Assembly (NCBI RefSeq): GCF_004123835.1
Contig: NZ_MZMU01000012.1
Location: forward strand, 62,001-126,000
DNA length: 64,000 bases
From: Rhizobium leguminosarum
GTDB taxonomy: Bacteria; Pseudomonadota; Alphaproteobacteria; Rhizobiales; Rhizobiaceae
Direction of reading: 5' to 3'
The first letter of the stretch is position 1; the number at the start of each line of letters is the position of its first letter. The notes below the pieces were generated by a model that was not told the DNA's origin, did no database searches, and saw nothing but the letters and a program-made list of their open reading frames with translations. Below, in pieces: positions 51,731-59,758 of this stretch. A program made the translations under genes and the position numbers.

Positions 51731-52834
51731 TTAGGTGTTGAAGCGGAAATGGATGACGTCGCCGTCCTGGACGACGTATTCCTTGCCTTCGTCGCGCGCC
51801 TTGCCGGCATCCTTGGCGCCGACTTCGCCGTTGTATTTGATGTAGTCGTCATAGGCGATGGTGTTGGCGCGGATGAAGCCGCGCTCGAAATCCGAATGGA
51901 TGACGCCGGCGGCCTGCGGCGCCTTGGTGCCGCGCTCGATCGTCCAGGCGCGCGTTTCCTTCGGGCCGACGGTAAAATAGGTGATGAGGTGGAGCAGCTT
52001 GTAGCCGGCGCGGATCAGCCGGTCGAGGCCCGCCTCGTCAAGGTCGAGGGCGGCGAGGAATTCCTTGGCTTCCTCTTCTGGAAGCTGGGCGACCTCCGCT
52101 TCGATCGCCGCCGAGATGACGACGGTTTCGGCACCCTGTTCCTTCGCCATGACGGCAACGGCCTCGGTGAATTCGTTGCCGGTCGAGGCATCGCCTTCGG
52201 CGACGTTGCAGACGTAGAGCACCGGATGCGAGGTCAGAAGATTGAGGCTCTTGAGGATGACGATTTCTTCCGCATCGAGCGTCGACAGCAGCGTGCGGAC
52301 CGGCTTGCCTTCGTTGAGCAACTTCAGCGAGGCTTCCATGATCGGCAGCATCGCCACCGAATCCTTGTCCTTGCCGGTGGCGCGCTTGCGCGTCTGCTCG
52401 GTGCGGCGCTCCAGGCTTTCGAGGTCGGCAAGCATCAGCTCGGTCTCGATCGTCTCGGCATCGGCGACCGGGTTGATGCGGCCCTCGACATGAGTGATGT
52501 CGCTGTCTTCGAAGCAGCGGAGCACATGGACGATGGCGTCGACCTCGCGGATATTGGCGAGGAACTGGTTGCCGAGGCCTTCGCCCTTCGAGGCGCCGCG
52601 CACCAGGCCGGCGATATCGACGAAGGAGATGCGGGTCGGGATCAGTTCCTTCGACTTGGCGATGTCGGCAAGCTTGCGCATGCGCGGATCGGGAACGGCG
52701 ACTTCGCCGGTGTTCGGCTCGATGGTGCAGAAGGGGTAGTTCGCCGCCTGTGCGGCGGCCGTCTTGGTGAGCGCGTTGAAGAGGGTCGATTTGCCGACAT
52801 TCGGCAGCCCGACGATACCGCATTTGAAGCCCAT
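51731..52834 (-). CDS. ychF: Redox-regulated ATPase YchF
   Basis: 367 residues from ATG 52834; a further ATG four codons upstream (52846) is possible. Obg-related P-loop protein that prefers ATP: G1 GLPNVGKST at residues 8-16, G3 DIAGLVRG, then the coiled-coil arm and a C-terminal TGS domain (AAGVIHSDFERGFIRANTI). Binds ribosomes and is involved in stress responses. It stays near pth and rplY but is separated from pth by four genes. Confidence 0.95.
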   Translation of the reverse strand: MGFKCGIVGLPNVGKSTLFNALTKTAAAQAANYPFCTIEPNTGEVAVPDPRMRKLADIAKSKELIPTRISFVDIAGLVRGASKGEGLGNQFLANIREVDAIVHVLRCFEDSDITHVEGRINPVADAETIETELMLADLESLERRTEQTRKRATGKDKDSVAMLPIMEASLKLLNEGKPVRTLLSTLDAEEIVILKSLNLLTSHPVLYVCNVAEGDASTGNEFTEAVAVMAKEQGAETVVISAAIEAEVAQLPEEEAKEFLAALDLDEAGLDRLIRAGYKLLHLITYFTVGPKETRAWTIERGTKAPQAAGVIHSDFERGFIRANTIAYDDYIKYNGEVGAKDAGKARDEGKEYVVQDGDVIHFRFNT

Positions 52835-52942
52835 GGCTTGATCCATATCTATTGGTAACTTTGCCCTGCCTATGCGGGAATGGCCGCCCTGGGTCAAGGG
52901 TTCGCAACATGAATTGAAAAAGCTGAGGCGCTCGGCTTGAAG

Positions 52943-52962
52943 GTAAGGCGGCTTAGCCTTAC
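52943..52962. promoter_or_regulatory. Perfect palindrome upstream of vapBC
   Basis: GTAAGGC (52943-52949) and GCCTTAC (52956-52962) are exact inverted repeats around six bases and lie 26 bases before the antitoxin ATG. Likely operator for antitoxin autorepression. Confidence 0.6.
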
Positions 52963-52987
52963 TTTTGGAGCAAAGGATACCATCAGC

Positions 52988-53266
52988 ATGGCAACTCTGA
53001 CTGTGACGGCAAAGGGGCAGGTCACCCTGAAAAAGGAGGTGCTTCAGCATCTCGGGGTCAGGCCCGGCGACAAGATCGATGTCGATCTCCTGCCTGGCGG
53101 CAGACTCGAGGTCATTGCTGTTGAGAGGCGGCCGGTCGCCGGCTCGGTGGAAAGCTTCTTCGGGAGTTTGGAGAACAAGGAGAATATTCATGCGACGCTC
53201 GAAGAGATCGATGAGGCCATAAAGGCGGGCTGGGCAGGCGAGGTCGGCGTCGACAATGATCGTTGA
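52988..53266 (+). CDS. VapB-type antitoxin, AbrB/SpoVT fold
   Basis: 92 residues from ATG 52988. AbrB-type swapped-hairpin DNA-binding domain (ATLTVTAKGQVTLKKEVLQHLGVRPGDKIDVDLLPGGRLEV), then a toxin-binding tail (ATLEEIDEAIKAGWAG). It overlaps the PIN toxin gene by 11 bases. With that partner it forms a VapBC-type module. Confidence 0.88.
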   Translation: MATLTVTAKGQVTLKKEVLQHLGVRPGDKIDVDLLPGGRLEVIAVERRPVAGSVESFFGSLENKENIHATLEEIDEAIKAGWAGEVGVDNDR

Positions 53267-53654
53267 TACGAATGTGCTCGTACGTTCGGCCGCGCACGAC
53301 GATCCGAAGCAAACTGAGCGTGCAAGGACGTTCATGCGCGAGGCCGAACGCCTGTTCATTTCCAATCTGACGTTTTGCGAATTCGTCTGGGTCGCCAGCC
53401 GGGTCTATCGCAAGAGCGCTTCAGAGATATCAGCGGCCATCCGGCTGCTGATATCGGACAGGAAGGTTGTCTACGACAGAGTTGCCGTCGAAGCCGGACT
53501 ATCCTTTCTCGATGCTGGCGGGGACTTCGCCGATGGCATCATCGTCTTCGAAGGTCGCAGGCTTGGCGGCGAAACATTCGTGACATTCGACAAGAAGGCT
53601 GCCGCAATCCTGGAAAAAGCCGGCCAGAATTGCCTCCTGCTCTCCGCGGAATAA
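53256..53654 (+). CDS. VapC-type PIN-domain toxin
   Basis: 132 residues. Acidic PIN-domain residues are seen in MIVDTNVLV (Asp4), FCEFVW (Glu), GDFADGIIV (Asp) and FVTFDKKAA (Asp), consistent with a metal-dependent ribonuclease. Such toxins cleave tRNA or rRNA when free. Overlap with the antitoxin gene ensures coupled translation. Confidence 0.9.
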   Translation: MIVDTNVLVRSAAHDDPKQTERARTFMREAERLFISNLTFCEFVWVASRVYRKSASEISAAIRLLISDRKVVYDRVAVEAGLSFLDAGGDFADGIIVFEGRRLGGETFVTFDKKAAAILEKAGQNCLLLSAE

Positions 53655-53749
53655 CACTCCGTCATTGAACTGCCGTGCTTACGGTGCAATATATTGGCGG
53701 CGGACGTTTTCTCCGCCTTTTCCATGTCATCAACGGGTGGGTTTTTCCG

Positions 53750-54061
53750 ATGAGTGACAATGACATTGCCCTGAAACCGAAGGCCAAAGTGAAGCTCAAG
53801 CTAGACAAGCCGAAGCTCTACAAGGTCATTCTCGTCAATGACGATTATACGCCGCGCGAATTGGTGATCATGATCCTGAAGGCCGTCTTCCGCATGAGCG
53901 AGGAGACCGGCTACCGGGTGATGATGACGGCGCACAAGCTGGGTTCCTGCGTGGTCGTGGTCTGCGTCAGGGACATCGCAGAGACCAAGGCCAAGGAAGG
54001 CATCGACCTTGCCAAGGGCATGGGCTTTCCGCTGATGTTCACCACCGAACCGGAGGAATAG
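53750..54061 (+). CDS. ClpS adaptor, ClpS2-like
   Basis: 103 residues from ATG 53750. ClpS delivers N-degron substrates to ClpAP. The core VNDDYTPRELVIMILKAVF aligns with NDDYTPMEFV of E. coli ClpS, but the gatekeeper Met40 is Arg, a feature I recall from rhizobial ClpS2, which recognises a narrower set of N-terminal residues. His66 appears to be kept (TAHKLGS), while the E. coli YQG is LGS. No ATPase gene clpA is adjacent. Divergent from the following GNAT gene. Confidence 0.88.
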   Translation: MSDNDIALKPKAKVKLKLDKPKLYKVILVNDDYTPRELVIMILKAVFRMSEETGYRVMMTAHKLGSCVVVVCVRDIAETKAKEGIDLAKGMGFPLMFTTEPEE

Positions 54062-54091
54062 GCGCTTTCCGAGGGCCGCCCGAATATGGAG

Positions 54092-54544
54092 TCAGGGCCG
54101 GCGGATCTGATAGCCGGTCTTTTCCTGCACGAAACCGCAATTCTCATAGAAGCGCAACGTTGCCGGATTCTTGGAGCCGGTAAGCAGCATCACCTTGTAG
54201 CATCCGGCGTTCCAGGCCTCGGCGACCGCGTGGCCGATGACGGCGCGGGCATAACCACGCTTGCGATGATCGGCATGGGTGACGACGTTTTCGATGAGCG
54301 CATAGGGCGCGCCGTTCCGTGTCAGGTTCGGCACGACGACGCTTGTGACGGTGGCGACGGCGACCTCACCCGCAAAACCGATGAAGACGGTCATGCCGGG
54401 CTGGGCCAGGATGGCGGAAAAGCGTTCTTCGGCAATGGCCTCGTCAAGAACCGGATCGGTGGGGTTCAGGTGACGGTAAAGCGTCATGAGACCGGCGAGA
54501 TCGCCGCGGGCAGCCGGGCGGATGATGACGTCTTGATCCGGCAT
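54092..54544 (-). CDS. GNAT family N-acetyltransferase
   Basis: 150 residues from ATG 54544; the longer upstream reading frame overlaps pth and is not real. GNAT features: MTLYRHLNPTDP, then LIENVVTHADHRKRGYARAVIGHAVAEAW with the acetyl-CoA loop HRKRGYA, and LTGSKNPATLRFYENCGF. Substrate unknown. It starts five bases after the pth stop codon and is likely co-transcribed with it. Confidence 0.85.
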   Translation of the reverse strand: MPDQDVIIRPAARGDLAGLMTLYRHLNPTDPVLDEAIAEERFSAILAQPGMTVFIGFAGEVAVATVTSVVVPNLTRNGAPYALIENVVTHADHRKRGYARAVIGHAVAEAWNAGCYKVMLLTGSKNPATLRFYENCGFVQEKTGYQIRRP

Positions 54545-54549
54545 CGGTC

Positions 54550-55281
54550 TCAATCGCCCTTTTTGCCGAACATCTTTTTCAGCATGTCGGCCATCGGGCC
54601 GGTGGCCGGCAACTTCGGCTGATTGTGGTTGCGGGCCTGATGGATATGCGACTGGCCGGCCGGCTTCTTCTCGGTGTCCTTCTTTTCTTTCGCCGGTTTC
54701 TCCTCCTCGGTCTTTCCGCCGAGCGCCAGCGCGATCTTGTTCATCAGCTGCGAATCTTCGTTTCGCACCAGCATGTCGGCATTGTCGGCGAGCGTGTCGA
54801 GAAGCGGCTCCAGCCAGGCCTTGTCGGCCTTGGCGAAGTCGCCGAGCACATGGTTCTGCACCATTTCCTTGATGCCGGGATGGCCGATACCGAGGCGTAG
54901 CCGCCGGTATTCCCTGCCGCAATGCGCATCGAGCGACTTGATGCCGTTGTGGCCGTTGTGGCCACCGCCGGTCTTCAGCCGCGCCTTGCCCTGGGGAAGG
55001 TCGAGCTCGTCGTAGATGGCCACGAGATCGGCCGGCTGGAGCTTGTAGAAACGCATCGCCTCGCCGACGGACTCGCCGGAAAGGTTCATGAAAGTCTGCG
55101 GCTTCATCAGCAGCACTTTCTCGCCGCCGACCTCGCCCTCGGCGATCTCGGCCCTGAACTTCTTCGACCAGGGCGAAAAGCTGTGGCGCCGATGGATGGC
55201 GTCGACGGCCATGAAGCCGATATTGTGGCGGTTGCCGACGTATTTGCCGCCGGGATTGCCGAGACCCGCGATGATCAGCAT
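54550..55281 (-). CDS. pth: Peptidyl-tRNA hydrolase
   Basis: 243 residues: a usual Pth core (residues 1-190) plus a 50-residue Lys/Glu-rich tail ([21 protein letters not shown]) often seen in rhizobial Pth. Core motifs: [20 protein letters not shown] with the catalytic His, [23 protein letters not shown] (catalytic Asp), and [13 protein letters not shown]. Releases tRNA from peptidyl-tRNA drop-off products. Upstream lies a palindromic repeat rather than rplY. Confidence 0.95.
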   Translation of the reverse strand: MLIIAGLGNPGGKYVGNRHNIGFMAVDAIHRRHSFSPWSKKFRAEIAEGEVGGEKVLLMKPQTFMNLSGESVGEAMRFYKLQPADLVAIYDELDLPQGKARLKTGGGHNGHNGIKSLDAHCGREYRRLRLGIGHPGIKEMVQNHVLGDFAKADKAWLEPLLDTLADNADMLVRNEDSQLMNKIALALGGKTEEEKPAKEKKDTEKKPAGQSHIHQARNHNQPKLPATGPMADMLKKMFGKKGD

Positions 55282-55295
55282 GGCCTGTTTTTCCT

Positions 55296-55405
55296 CGCTA
55301 AAGCATGTCGCGCAAAAGTGTGCTGCGGTTTTGCGACAACGACATGCGTAAAAACAAAGACCTAAAGCACGACAAGCGAATCTGAAAGATCGTGATGCGC
55401 TTTAG
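55296..55405. repeat. Nested palindromic intergenic repeat
   Basis: Outer arms CTAAAGC and GCTTTAG mark the ends. Inside lie the arms GCATGTCG/CGACATGC and CGCAAAA/TTTTGCG, forming nested hairpins. This 110-base form resembles a very frequent rhizobial intergenic repeat (recalled). It sits just upstream of pth and may affect its expression. Confidence 0.65.
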
Positions 55406-55472
55406 AACTTCCCGCCGTTCACCACCGCGAAATGAAAGCAAAGTCAAGCGGAAAGGGCAGTTGTCTTCGGAG

Positions 55473-56186
55473 TCATTCCGACAGGTTCATGCCGTATTTC
55501 AGGAAGATCTGCTTCTGGTCGCCATCGGCGATCAGCTTGTCGAGGGCAGCCTGCATCCTGGCGAGCAGTTCGTCCGGAAAGTTCTTCTCGCAGGCGATGC
55601 CCATTGGCTGGGCGGAGAGCACGGTCACCAATTCCACCGGCTGGTCGGCCTTCAGTTTTTCGAAATAGAGTTCGGAGATCGGCATCATGTCGATGCGCCC
55701 GCCAAGCAGCTTGCGCAGCGTCGCATTGAAGTCGCTGGCGACATCGAGCTTGGTGAAACCCTTCTCCTTCAGGATCGTCTCGGTATAATCCTCGCGCTGC
55801 GTGCCGACCGTATATTTCTTCGCCTCGTCCAGATTGCCGGCGGTGACGCCCGAGCCCTTGCGGGTGATCAGGATGTTGCGGTCGATGAGCAGCGGCTCGA
55901 CCCATTTGAACAACGGGTCGCGTGCGCCGTTGTGGGCGGTTGCAAAGACACAAGTCATCGGCGCCGTGCGGGCAAGGCTGAAAGCACGCGCCCAGGGCAT
56001 GATCTCGATCGTGTAGTCGACGCCGATCGCGGCCATCATCTTTTCGACCTGCTCGACGGTCGCGCCCTTGATCTCCTTGCCTTCGCGATAGTTGAAGGGG
56101 GCATAGTCCTCGGTCGTGAACGTTACCGTTTGCGCATGGGCGGTGCAGGGCAGCGCCAGGCATGCGAGAAGCAGGAGCTTTTTCAT
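55473..56186 (-). CDS. Periplasmic amino-acid-type solute-binding protein
   Basis: 237 residues from ATG 56186, with GAGGAG nine bases upstream (an ATG three codons earlier also exists). Signal peptide MKKLLLLACLALPCTAHAQ (residues 1-19). Family-3-like solute-binding fold: TVTFTTEDYAPFNYREGKEIKGATVEQVEKMM, RKGSGVTAGNLDEAKKYTVGTQREDYTE, RIDMMPISELYFEK. No ABC permease or ATPase gene is nearby, so it is either an orphan binding protein or works with a distant transporter. Confidence 0.85.
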   Translation of the reverse strand: MKKLLLLACLALPCTAHAQTVTFTTEDYAPFNYREGKEIKGATVEQVEKMMAAIGVDYTIEIMPWARAFSLARTAPMTCVFATAHNGARDPLFKWVEPLLIDRNILITRKGSGVTAGNLDEAKKYTVGTQREDYTETILKEKGFTKLDVASDFNATLRKLLGGRIDMMPISELYFEKLKADQPVELVTVLSAQPMGIACEKNFPDELLARMQAALDKLIADGDQKQIFLKYGMNLSE

Positions 56187-56211
56187 CCGTATCATCTCCT
56201 CGGTTCTTTGT

Positions 56212-58563
56212 TCACGAGGCGCGTGCGACGGCCGATTGCGAGGCCGTCAGTTCCTCGATCAGCGTGGCTGCGTGCTGCGGCCGATGGAAGAGATAGCCCT
56301 GGCCGTAGTCAAGCCCCATCTGGTGGAGCGTGCGGCATTCCTCTTCGGTCTCGATGCCCTCGGCAATGACGGTGCAGTTCATCTTGTGGGAAAGCGTGGT
56401 GATGCCTTCGATCAGCATGCGGCTCTTCTGACGCACGTCGTCGTCGCCGTCGTTGATCGCGCGGGTGAAGGACTGGTCGATCTTGATGATGTCGACGGGG
56501 AAGCGGTTGAGGTAGCTCAGCGACGAATAGCCGGTACCGAAATCGTCAAGCGCGATGCGGCAGCCGAAGCGACGAAGCTCCGTGACGATCAAGCGGATCT
56601 GTGGGTTGTCGTGCATCAGCACGGCTTCGGTGATCTCGACGACGATGCGCTCGGGGCGGATGCCGTGGCGGCCGACGATGGCGGCAAGACGGGCCGGCAG
56701 CGCCGGCTCGAACTGCAGCGGCGAGAAGTTGATGGCGAGATAAGTATCCTGCATACCTGATATGCGGGAAATCTTCGCGAGGTTGGCGATCGCCTTTTCC
56801 ATGATGACGTTGCCGACGCGGACGATCTTTGCCGTTTCTTCGGCGACGCTGATGATCTCGGCCGGCGGTATCAAGCCCTTCTGCGGATGGTTGAGGCGCA
56901 TCAGCGCCTCGAAACCGGCAATGCCGCGGCCGTTCAGGGTGACGATCGGCTGCAGGAAGGCTTCGAACCAGTTGTCGACGAGGCCGGCTTCGATATTGGC
57001 CTCGATTTCGGCGCGGCTGCGGGCACGGTCGAGCATGGCATTGTCGAAGAGCTGTGCGCCGTTCTTGCCGTCGCGTTTCTTGGCATACATCGCCATGTCG
57101 GATTTTTGCAGCAGTTCGGCCGCGGTTTCGGCATGATGCGGATAGATGGCGATGCCGACGGAAGCGCTCAGATGCATGTCGGGGGCGAATGGCGTTTCGA
57201 AGATCGAGGCGATCTGCTCGCACATCACCTTGGCGCGGGTTTCGGCGTCCTTTGCCGGCAGCAGGATGGCAAATTCGTCGCCGCCGAGACGGGCCGCCTC
57301 GTCGGAGGGGGCAAGATGGGTCTTCAGGCGCTCGACGAGCTCGATCAGCGCCATGTCACCGGCGGCATGGCCCATATTGTCGTTGATCCACTTGAAGCGG
57401 TCGAGATCGACGAAGAGACAGGCGAGTTCTTGGCCGGCGGCGTCGGCGGCGGCGATCTTGTTGTCGAGGACGGCTTCGAAGCCCTGGCGATTGAGAAGCC
57501 CGGTCAGGTGATCGGTGATTGCCTGGCGGTGGTTGCGGTCCTCGGAGGCCTTGAGTTCGGTGACATCGGTCATGACCGATAGCGAGAGGCGGTCGTGAGC
57601 GCCGGCTCCCGCCTCCGATTCCATGATGAGGACGTCCATGGTGCGGCCGTCCAGGCAAACGAACTTGACGGTGACGGTCATGCCGCTTTCTGCCTGGCGG
57701 CGCTTGACGAATTTGTCGCGTGTCGTGGGGGTGACGAGATCGGCGAAGTTGCGGCCGATGACGGCAGCACGGTTATAACCTGTGGCAAGCAGCCAATAAT
57801 CGCTGACGGCGGTGATGCGGTCTTCCTCGTCGAGCGAGAAGAGCATGGCGGGTGTCAGATTGTAGATGTCGGTGGCGCGGCGGTGGGCGAGCTTCAGCTC
57901 CTTTTCCTCGCTTTCGAGCTTGGTCTGCATCTCGTTGAAGCTATGGGCAAGCCGGCCCATCTCGTCGTTCGACTGCCAGTCGACATGATGGCGGGAGCCC
58001 AGCTGGCGGGTGGCCTCGATCGCCGCCGTCAGCCGCATCAGCGGCTGGATGACGAAGAAGCGGTTGCCGATCAGCGCCGTGCCGAAAACGGTCAGCACCG
58101 CGAAGATGAAAATCGAGATGAAGACGACCTCTTCCTGCTTCAAGCCGGAAAACAGGCCGAGCGCGGGATAATAGACGCTGATGCTACCGAGGTTCTTCGG
58201 ACCGTCGACGGTGTTGTAGATGATGGCGCGCGACACCTGCACGAGCTTGCCGTCGAAGGAGCGCGGAATGGTGGACTGGCTGACGTCGAGCTGGCCTGAC
58301 TGGTCACGCACTTCGACCTTGACGATGGCGCCCTGGGAAACGACCGTCGCGCTGATCTGGGTGACGCTGTCCTCATCGAGGTCCCACAGGGGTTTGGCCA
58401 ACGCCTGGGCATTGGCGACAAGAAGAACGGAGATATGGTCGCGTATTTCCTTGTCGGCCCGTTCCGAGGAAAGAAAAAGGAAGAGAACAAAGAGGGGAGC
58501 GACAAAAACAAGCAGCGCTCCGCAAACTATCGCAAAAAATCTGTTCTCAACGGAATTGTTCAT
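56212..58563 (-). CDS. Membrane GGDEF-EAL protein with HAMP and PAS domains
   Basis: 783 residues from ATG 58563; the longer frame upstream is not supported. Order: membrane helix (residues 8-30), periplasmic segment, second helix near 175-195, HAMP (RLTAAIEATRQLG), PAS (TPAMLFSLDEEDRITAVSDYWLLATGYNRAAVIGRNF), GGDEF with an intact RLGGDEFAIL, and EAL with EALMRLNHP, EITEAVLMHD and DDFGTGYSSLSYL. Both domains look active, so it may make and break c-di-GMP or favour one. Signal unknown. Downstream of rplY, from which a strong terminator separates it. Confidence 0.92.
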   Translation of the reverse strand: MNNSVENRFFAIVCGALLVFVAPLFVLFLFLSSERADKEIRDHISVLLVANAQALAKPLWDLDEDSVTQISATVVSQGAIVKVEVRDQSGQLDVSQSTIPRSFDGKLVQVSRAIIYNTVDGPKNLGSISVYYPALGLFSGLKQEEVVFISIFIFAVLTVFGTALIGNRFFVIQPLMRLTAAIEATRQLGSRHHVDWQSNDEMGRLAHSFNEMQTKLESEEKELKLAHRRATDIYNLTPAMLFSLDEEDRITAVSDYWLLATGYNRAAVIGRNFADLVTPTTRDKFVKRRQAESGMTVTVKFVCLDGRTMDVLIMESEAGAGAHDRLSLSVMTDVTELKASEDRNHRQAITDHLTGLLNRQGFEAVLDNKIAAADAAGQELACLFVDLDRFKWINDNMGHAAGDMALIELVERLKTHLAPSDEAARLGGDEFAILLPAKDAETRAKVMCEQIASIFETPFAPDMHLSASVGIAIYPHHAETAAELLQKSDMAMYAKKRDGKNGAQLFDNAMLDRARSRAEIEANIEAGLVDNWFEAFLQPIVTLNGRGIAGFEALMRLNHPQKGLIPPAEIISVAEETAKIVRVGNVIMEKAIANLAKISRISGMQDTYLAINFSPLQFEPALPARLAAIVGRHGIRPERIVVEITEAVLMHDNPQIRLIVTELRRFGCRIALDDFGTGYSSLSYLNRFPVDIIKIDQSFTRAINDGDDDVRQKSRMLIEGITTLSHKMNCTVIAEGIETEEECRTLHQMGLDYGQGYLFHRPQHAATLIEELTASQSAVARAS

Positions 58564-58691
58564 GGTTCCGTCTACTCCCCAGGCCGGCCATATTTGCTGT
58601 CGCGCGTTGAGGCGGGCTTCTTCGCAGCTGACGAAGCATGCTTTCACGAATTTGTTAAATGTTGCTGAAACGGAGGCCTTTCCGAGCAATG

Positions 58692-58720
58692 AAAAGCCCG
58701 CTTTCCAGGGGAAAGCGGGC
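58692..58720 (-). terminator. Strong terminator of rplY
   Basis: GCCCGCTTTCC (58696-58706) and GGAAAGCGGGC (58710-58720) are perfect eleven-base arms around a three-base loop. On the minus strand they are followed by TTTT. It ends the rplY message before the GGDEF-EAL gene. Confidence 0.92.
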
Positions 58721-58748
58721 CATATGCTTTACAAATTGGTCGAAGCGA

Positions 58749-59357
58749 TTAGGCTTCGGCTTCGCCTTCCACGGCGCTCTCATCGATGCCGGCAGCCGGA
58801 GCGATAATCGTCGCGATCGTGAAGTCGCGGTCGATGACCGGGGTGACGCCCTTCGGCAGGGTGACTTCCGCGATATGGATGCTGTCACCGATCTTCTTGC
58901 CGCTGAGGTCAATGTCAAAGAACTCAGGGATCGCATCGGCCGGGCAATGAACTTCAACCTCATGGCGAACGATGTTCAGAACGCCGCCGACCTTGAGGCC
59001 CGGGGATTTCTCTTCGTTGATGAAGTGAACGGGGATTTCGACGGTCACCTGGGTGTTGCCGGAGACGCGCAGGAAATCGACATGCATCGTGAAGTCACGG
59101 ACCGGATCGAGCTGGTAGTCCTTCGGCAGAACCTTGTGCTTCTTGCCGTCGACGTCGATCGTCGCCACGGTGGTCATGAAACCACCGGCGTGAATGCGCT
59201 TCGTCACCTCATTGGTGTTGAGAGCGATGGCAATGGGGGCCTGCTTGTCACCATAGATGACAGCGGGAATCAAACCGTTGCGGCGAAGTTCACGGGCGGA
59301 CCCCTTACCAACCCGTTCGCGCGCCTCGGCCTTGAGCTCGTAAGTTTCCTGGCTCAT
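58749..59357 (-). CDS. rplY: 50S ribosomal protein L25 / general stress protein Ctc
   Basis: 202 residues from ATG 59357: the long, two-domain L25 (Ctc) type. The 5S-rRNA-binding N-terminal part is [31 protein letters not shown], followed by the TL5/Ctc C-terminal domain with [23 protein letters not shown]. An alanine/glutamate-rich tail ([10 protein letters not shown]) closes it. The gene lies in the order prs, rplY, pth, ychF, though not directly adjacent. Confidence 0.95.
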   Translation of the reverse strand: MSQETYELKAEARERVGKGSARELRRNGLIPAVIYGDKQAPIAIALNTNEVTKRIHAGGFMTTVATIDVDGKKHKVLPKDYQLDPVRDFTMHVDFLRVSGNTQVTVEIPVHFINEEKSPGLKVGGVLNIVRHEVEVHCPADAIPEFFDIDLSGKKIGDSIHIAEVTLPKGVTPVIDRDFTIATIIAPAAGIDESAVEGEAEA

Positions 59358-59758
59358 GGCTATTCCTTTCGAGGTTATTTGGAGAGTTCGGCGGCGGGCA
59401 AAAGCCTTGTTCGACGAACCGGAGGCGGTATGACCCGACCTCATCCGCGTTGCCTCCAAGGGTGTCTACACGGACCGGTGGCCTATATTATAAGTCGATC
59501 GGAAACGCAAGTTGCGGATTTGGGTTGTTTTCCGGTGATATACACGCTTCGACAAGCCGAAACCGCATTCGAGCATCGCGTCGATCGTCAACGGTGAGCC
59601 GAATGTAACATACGAGGAGGCGATGTTCTCGCCCGTCCGAAATACCCGGCGGTATGAACGGCAAAATTGCGATTCTCTTCCACAGCTGAGGTTGACATCG
59701 GCGCGCTTCGCATCTTTGGATGGCCGCATTCAAAATGGGGCTGAGGAGAAATCGGACT
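59358..59758. other. Intergenic region between rplY and the secreted DUF-type gene
   Basis: 401 bases between two divergent genes. It has a TATAAT box on the minus strand near 59485-59495 pointing to rplY, without a clear -35 at normal distance. GAGGAGGCG is near 59615. I see no small ORF or repeat I can support. Promoters of both genes should lie here. Confidence 0.5.

Noticed and set aside
54545..54922. N-terminal extension of the GNAT protein at 54092
   Set aside because: Overlaps pth out of frame; ATG 54544 gives a complete GNAT.
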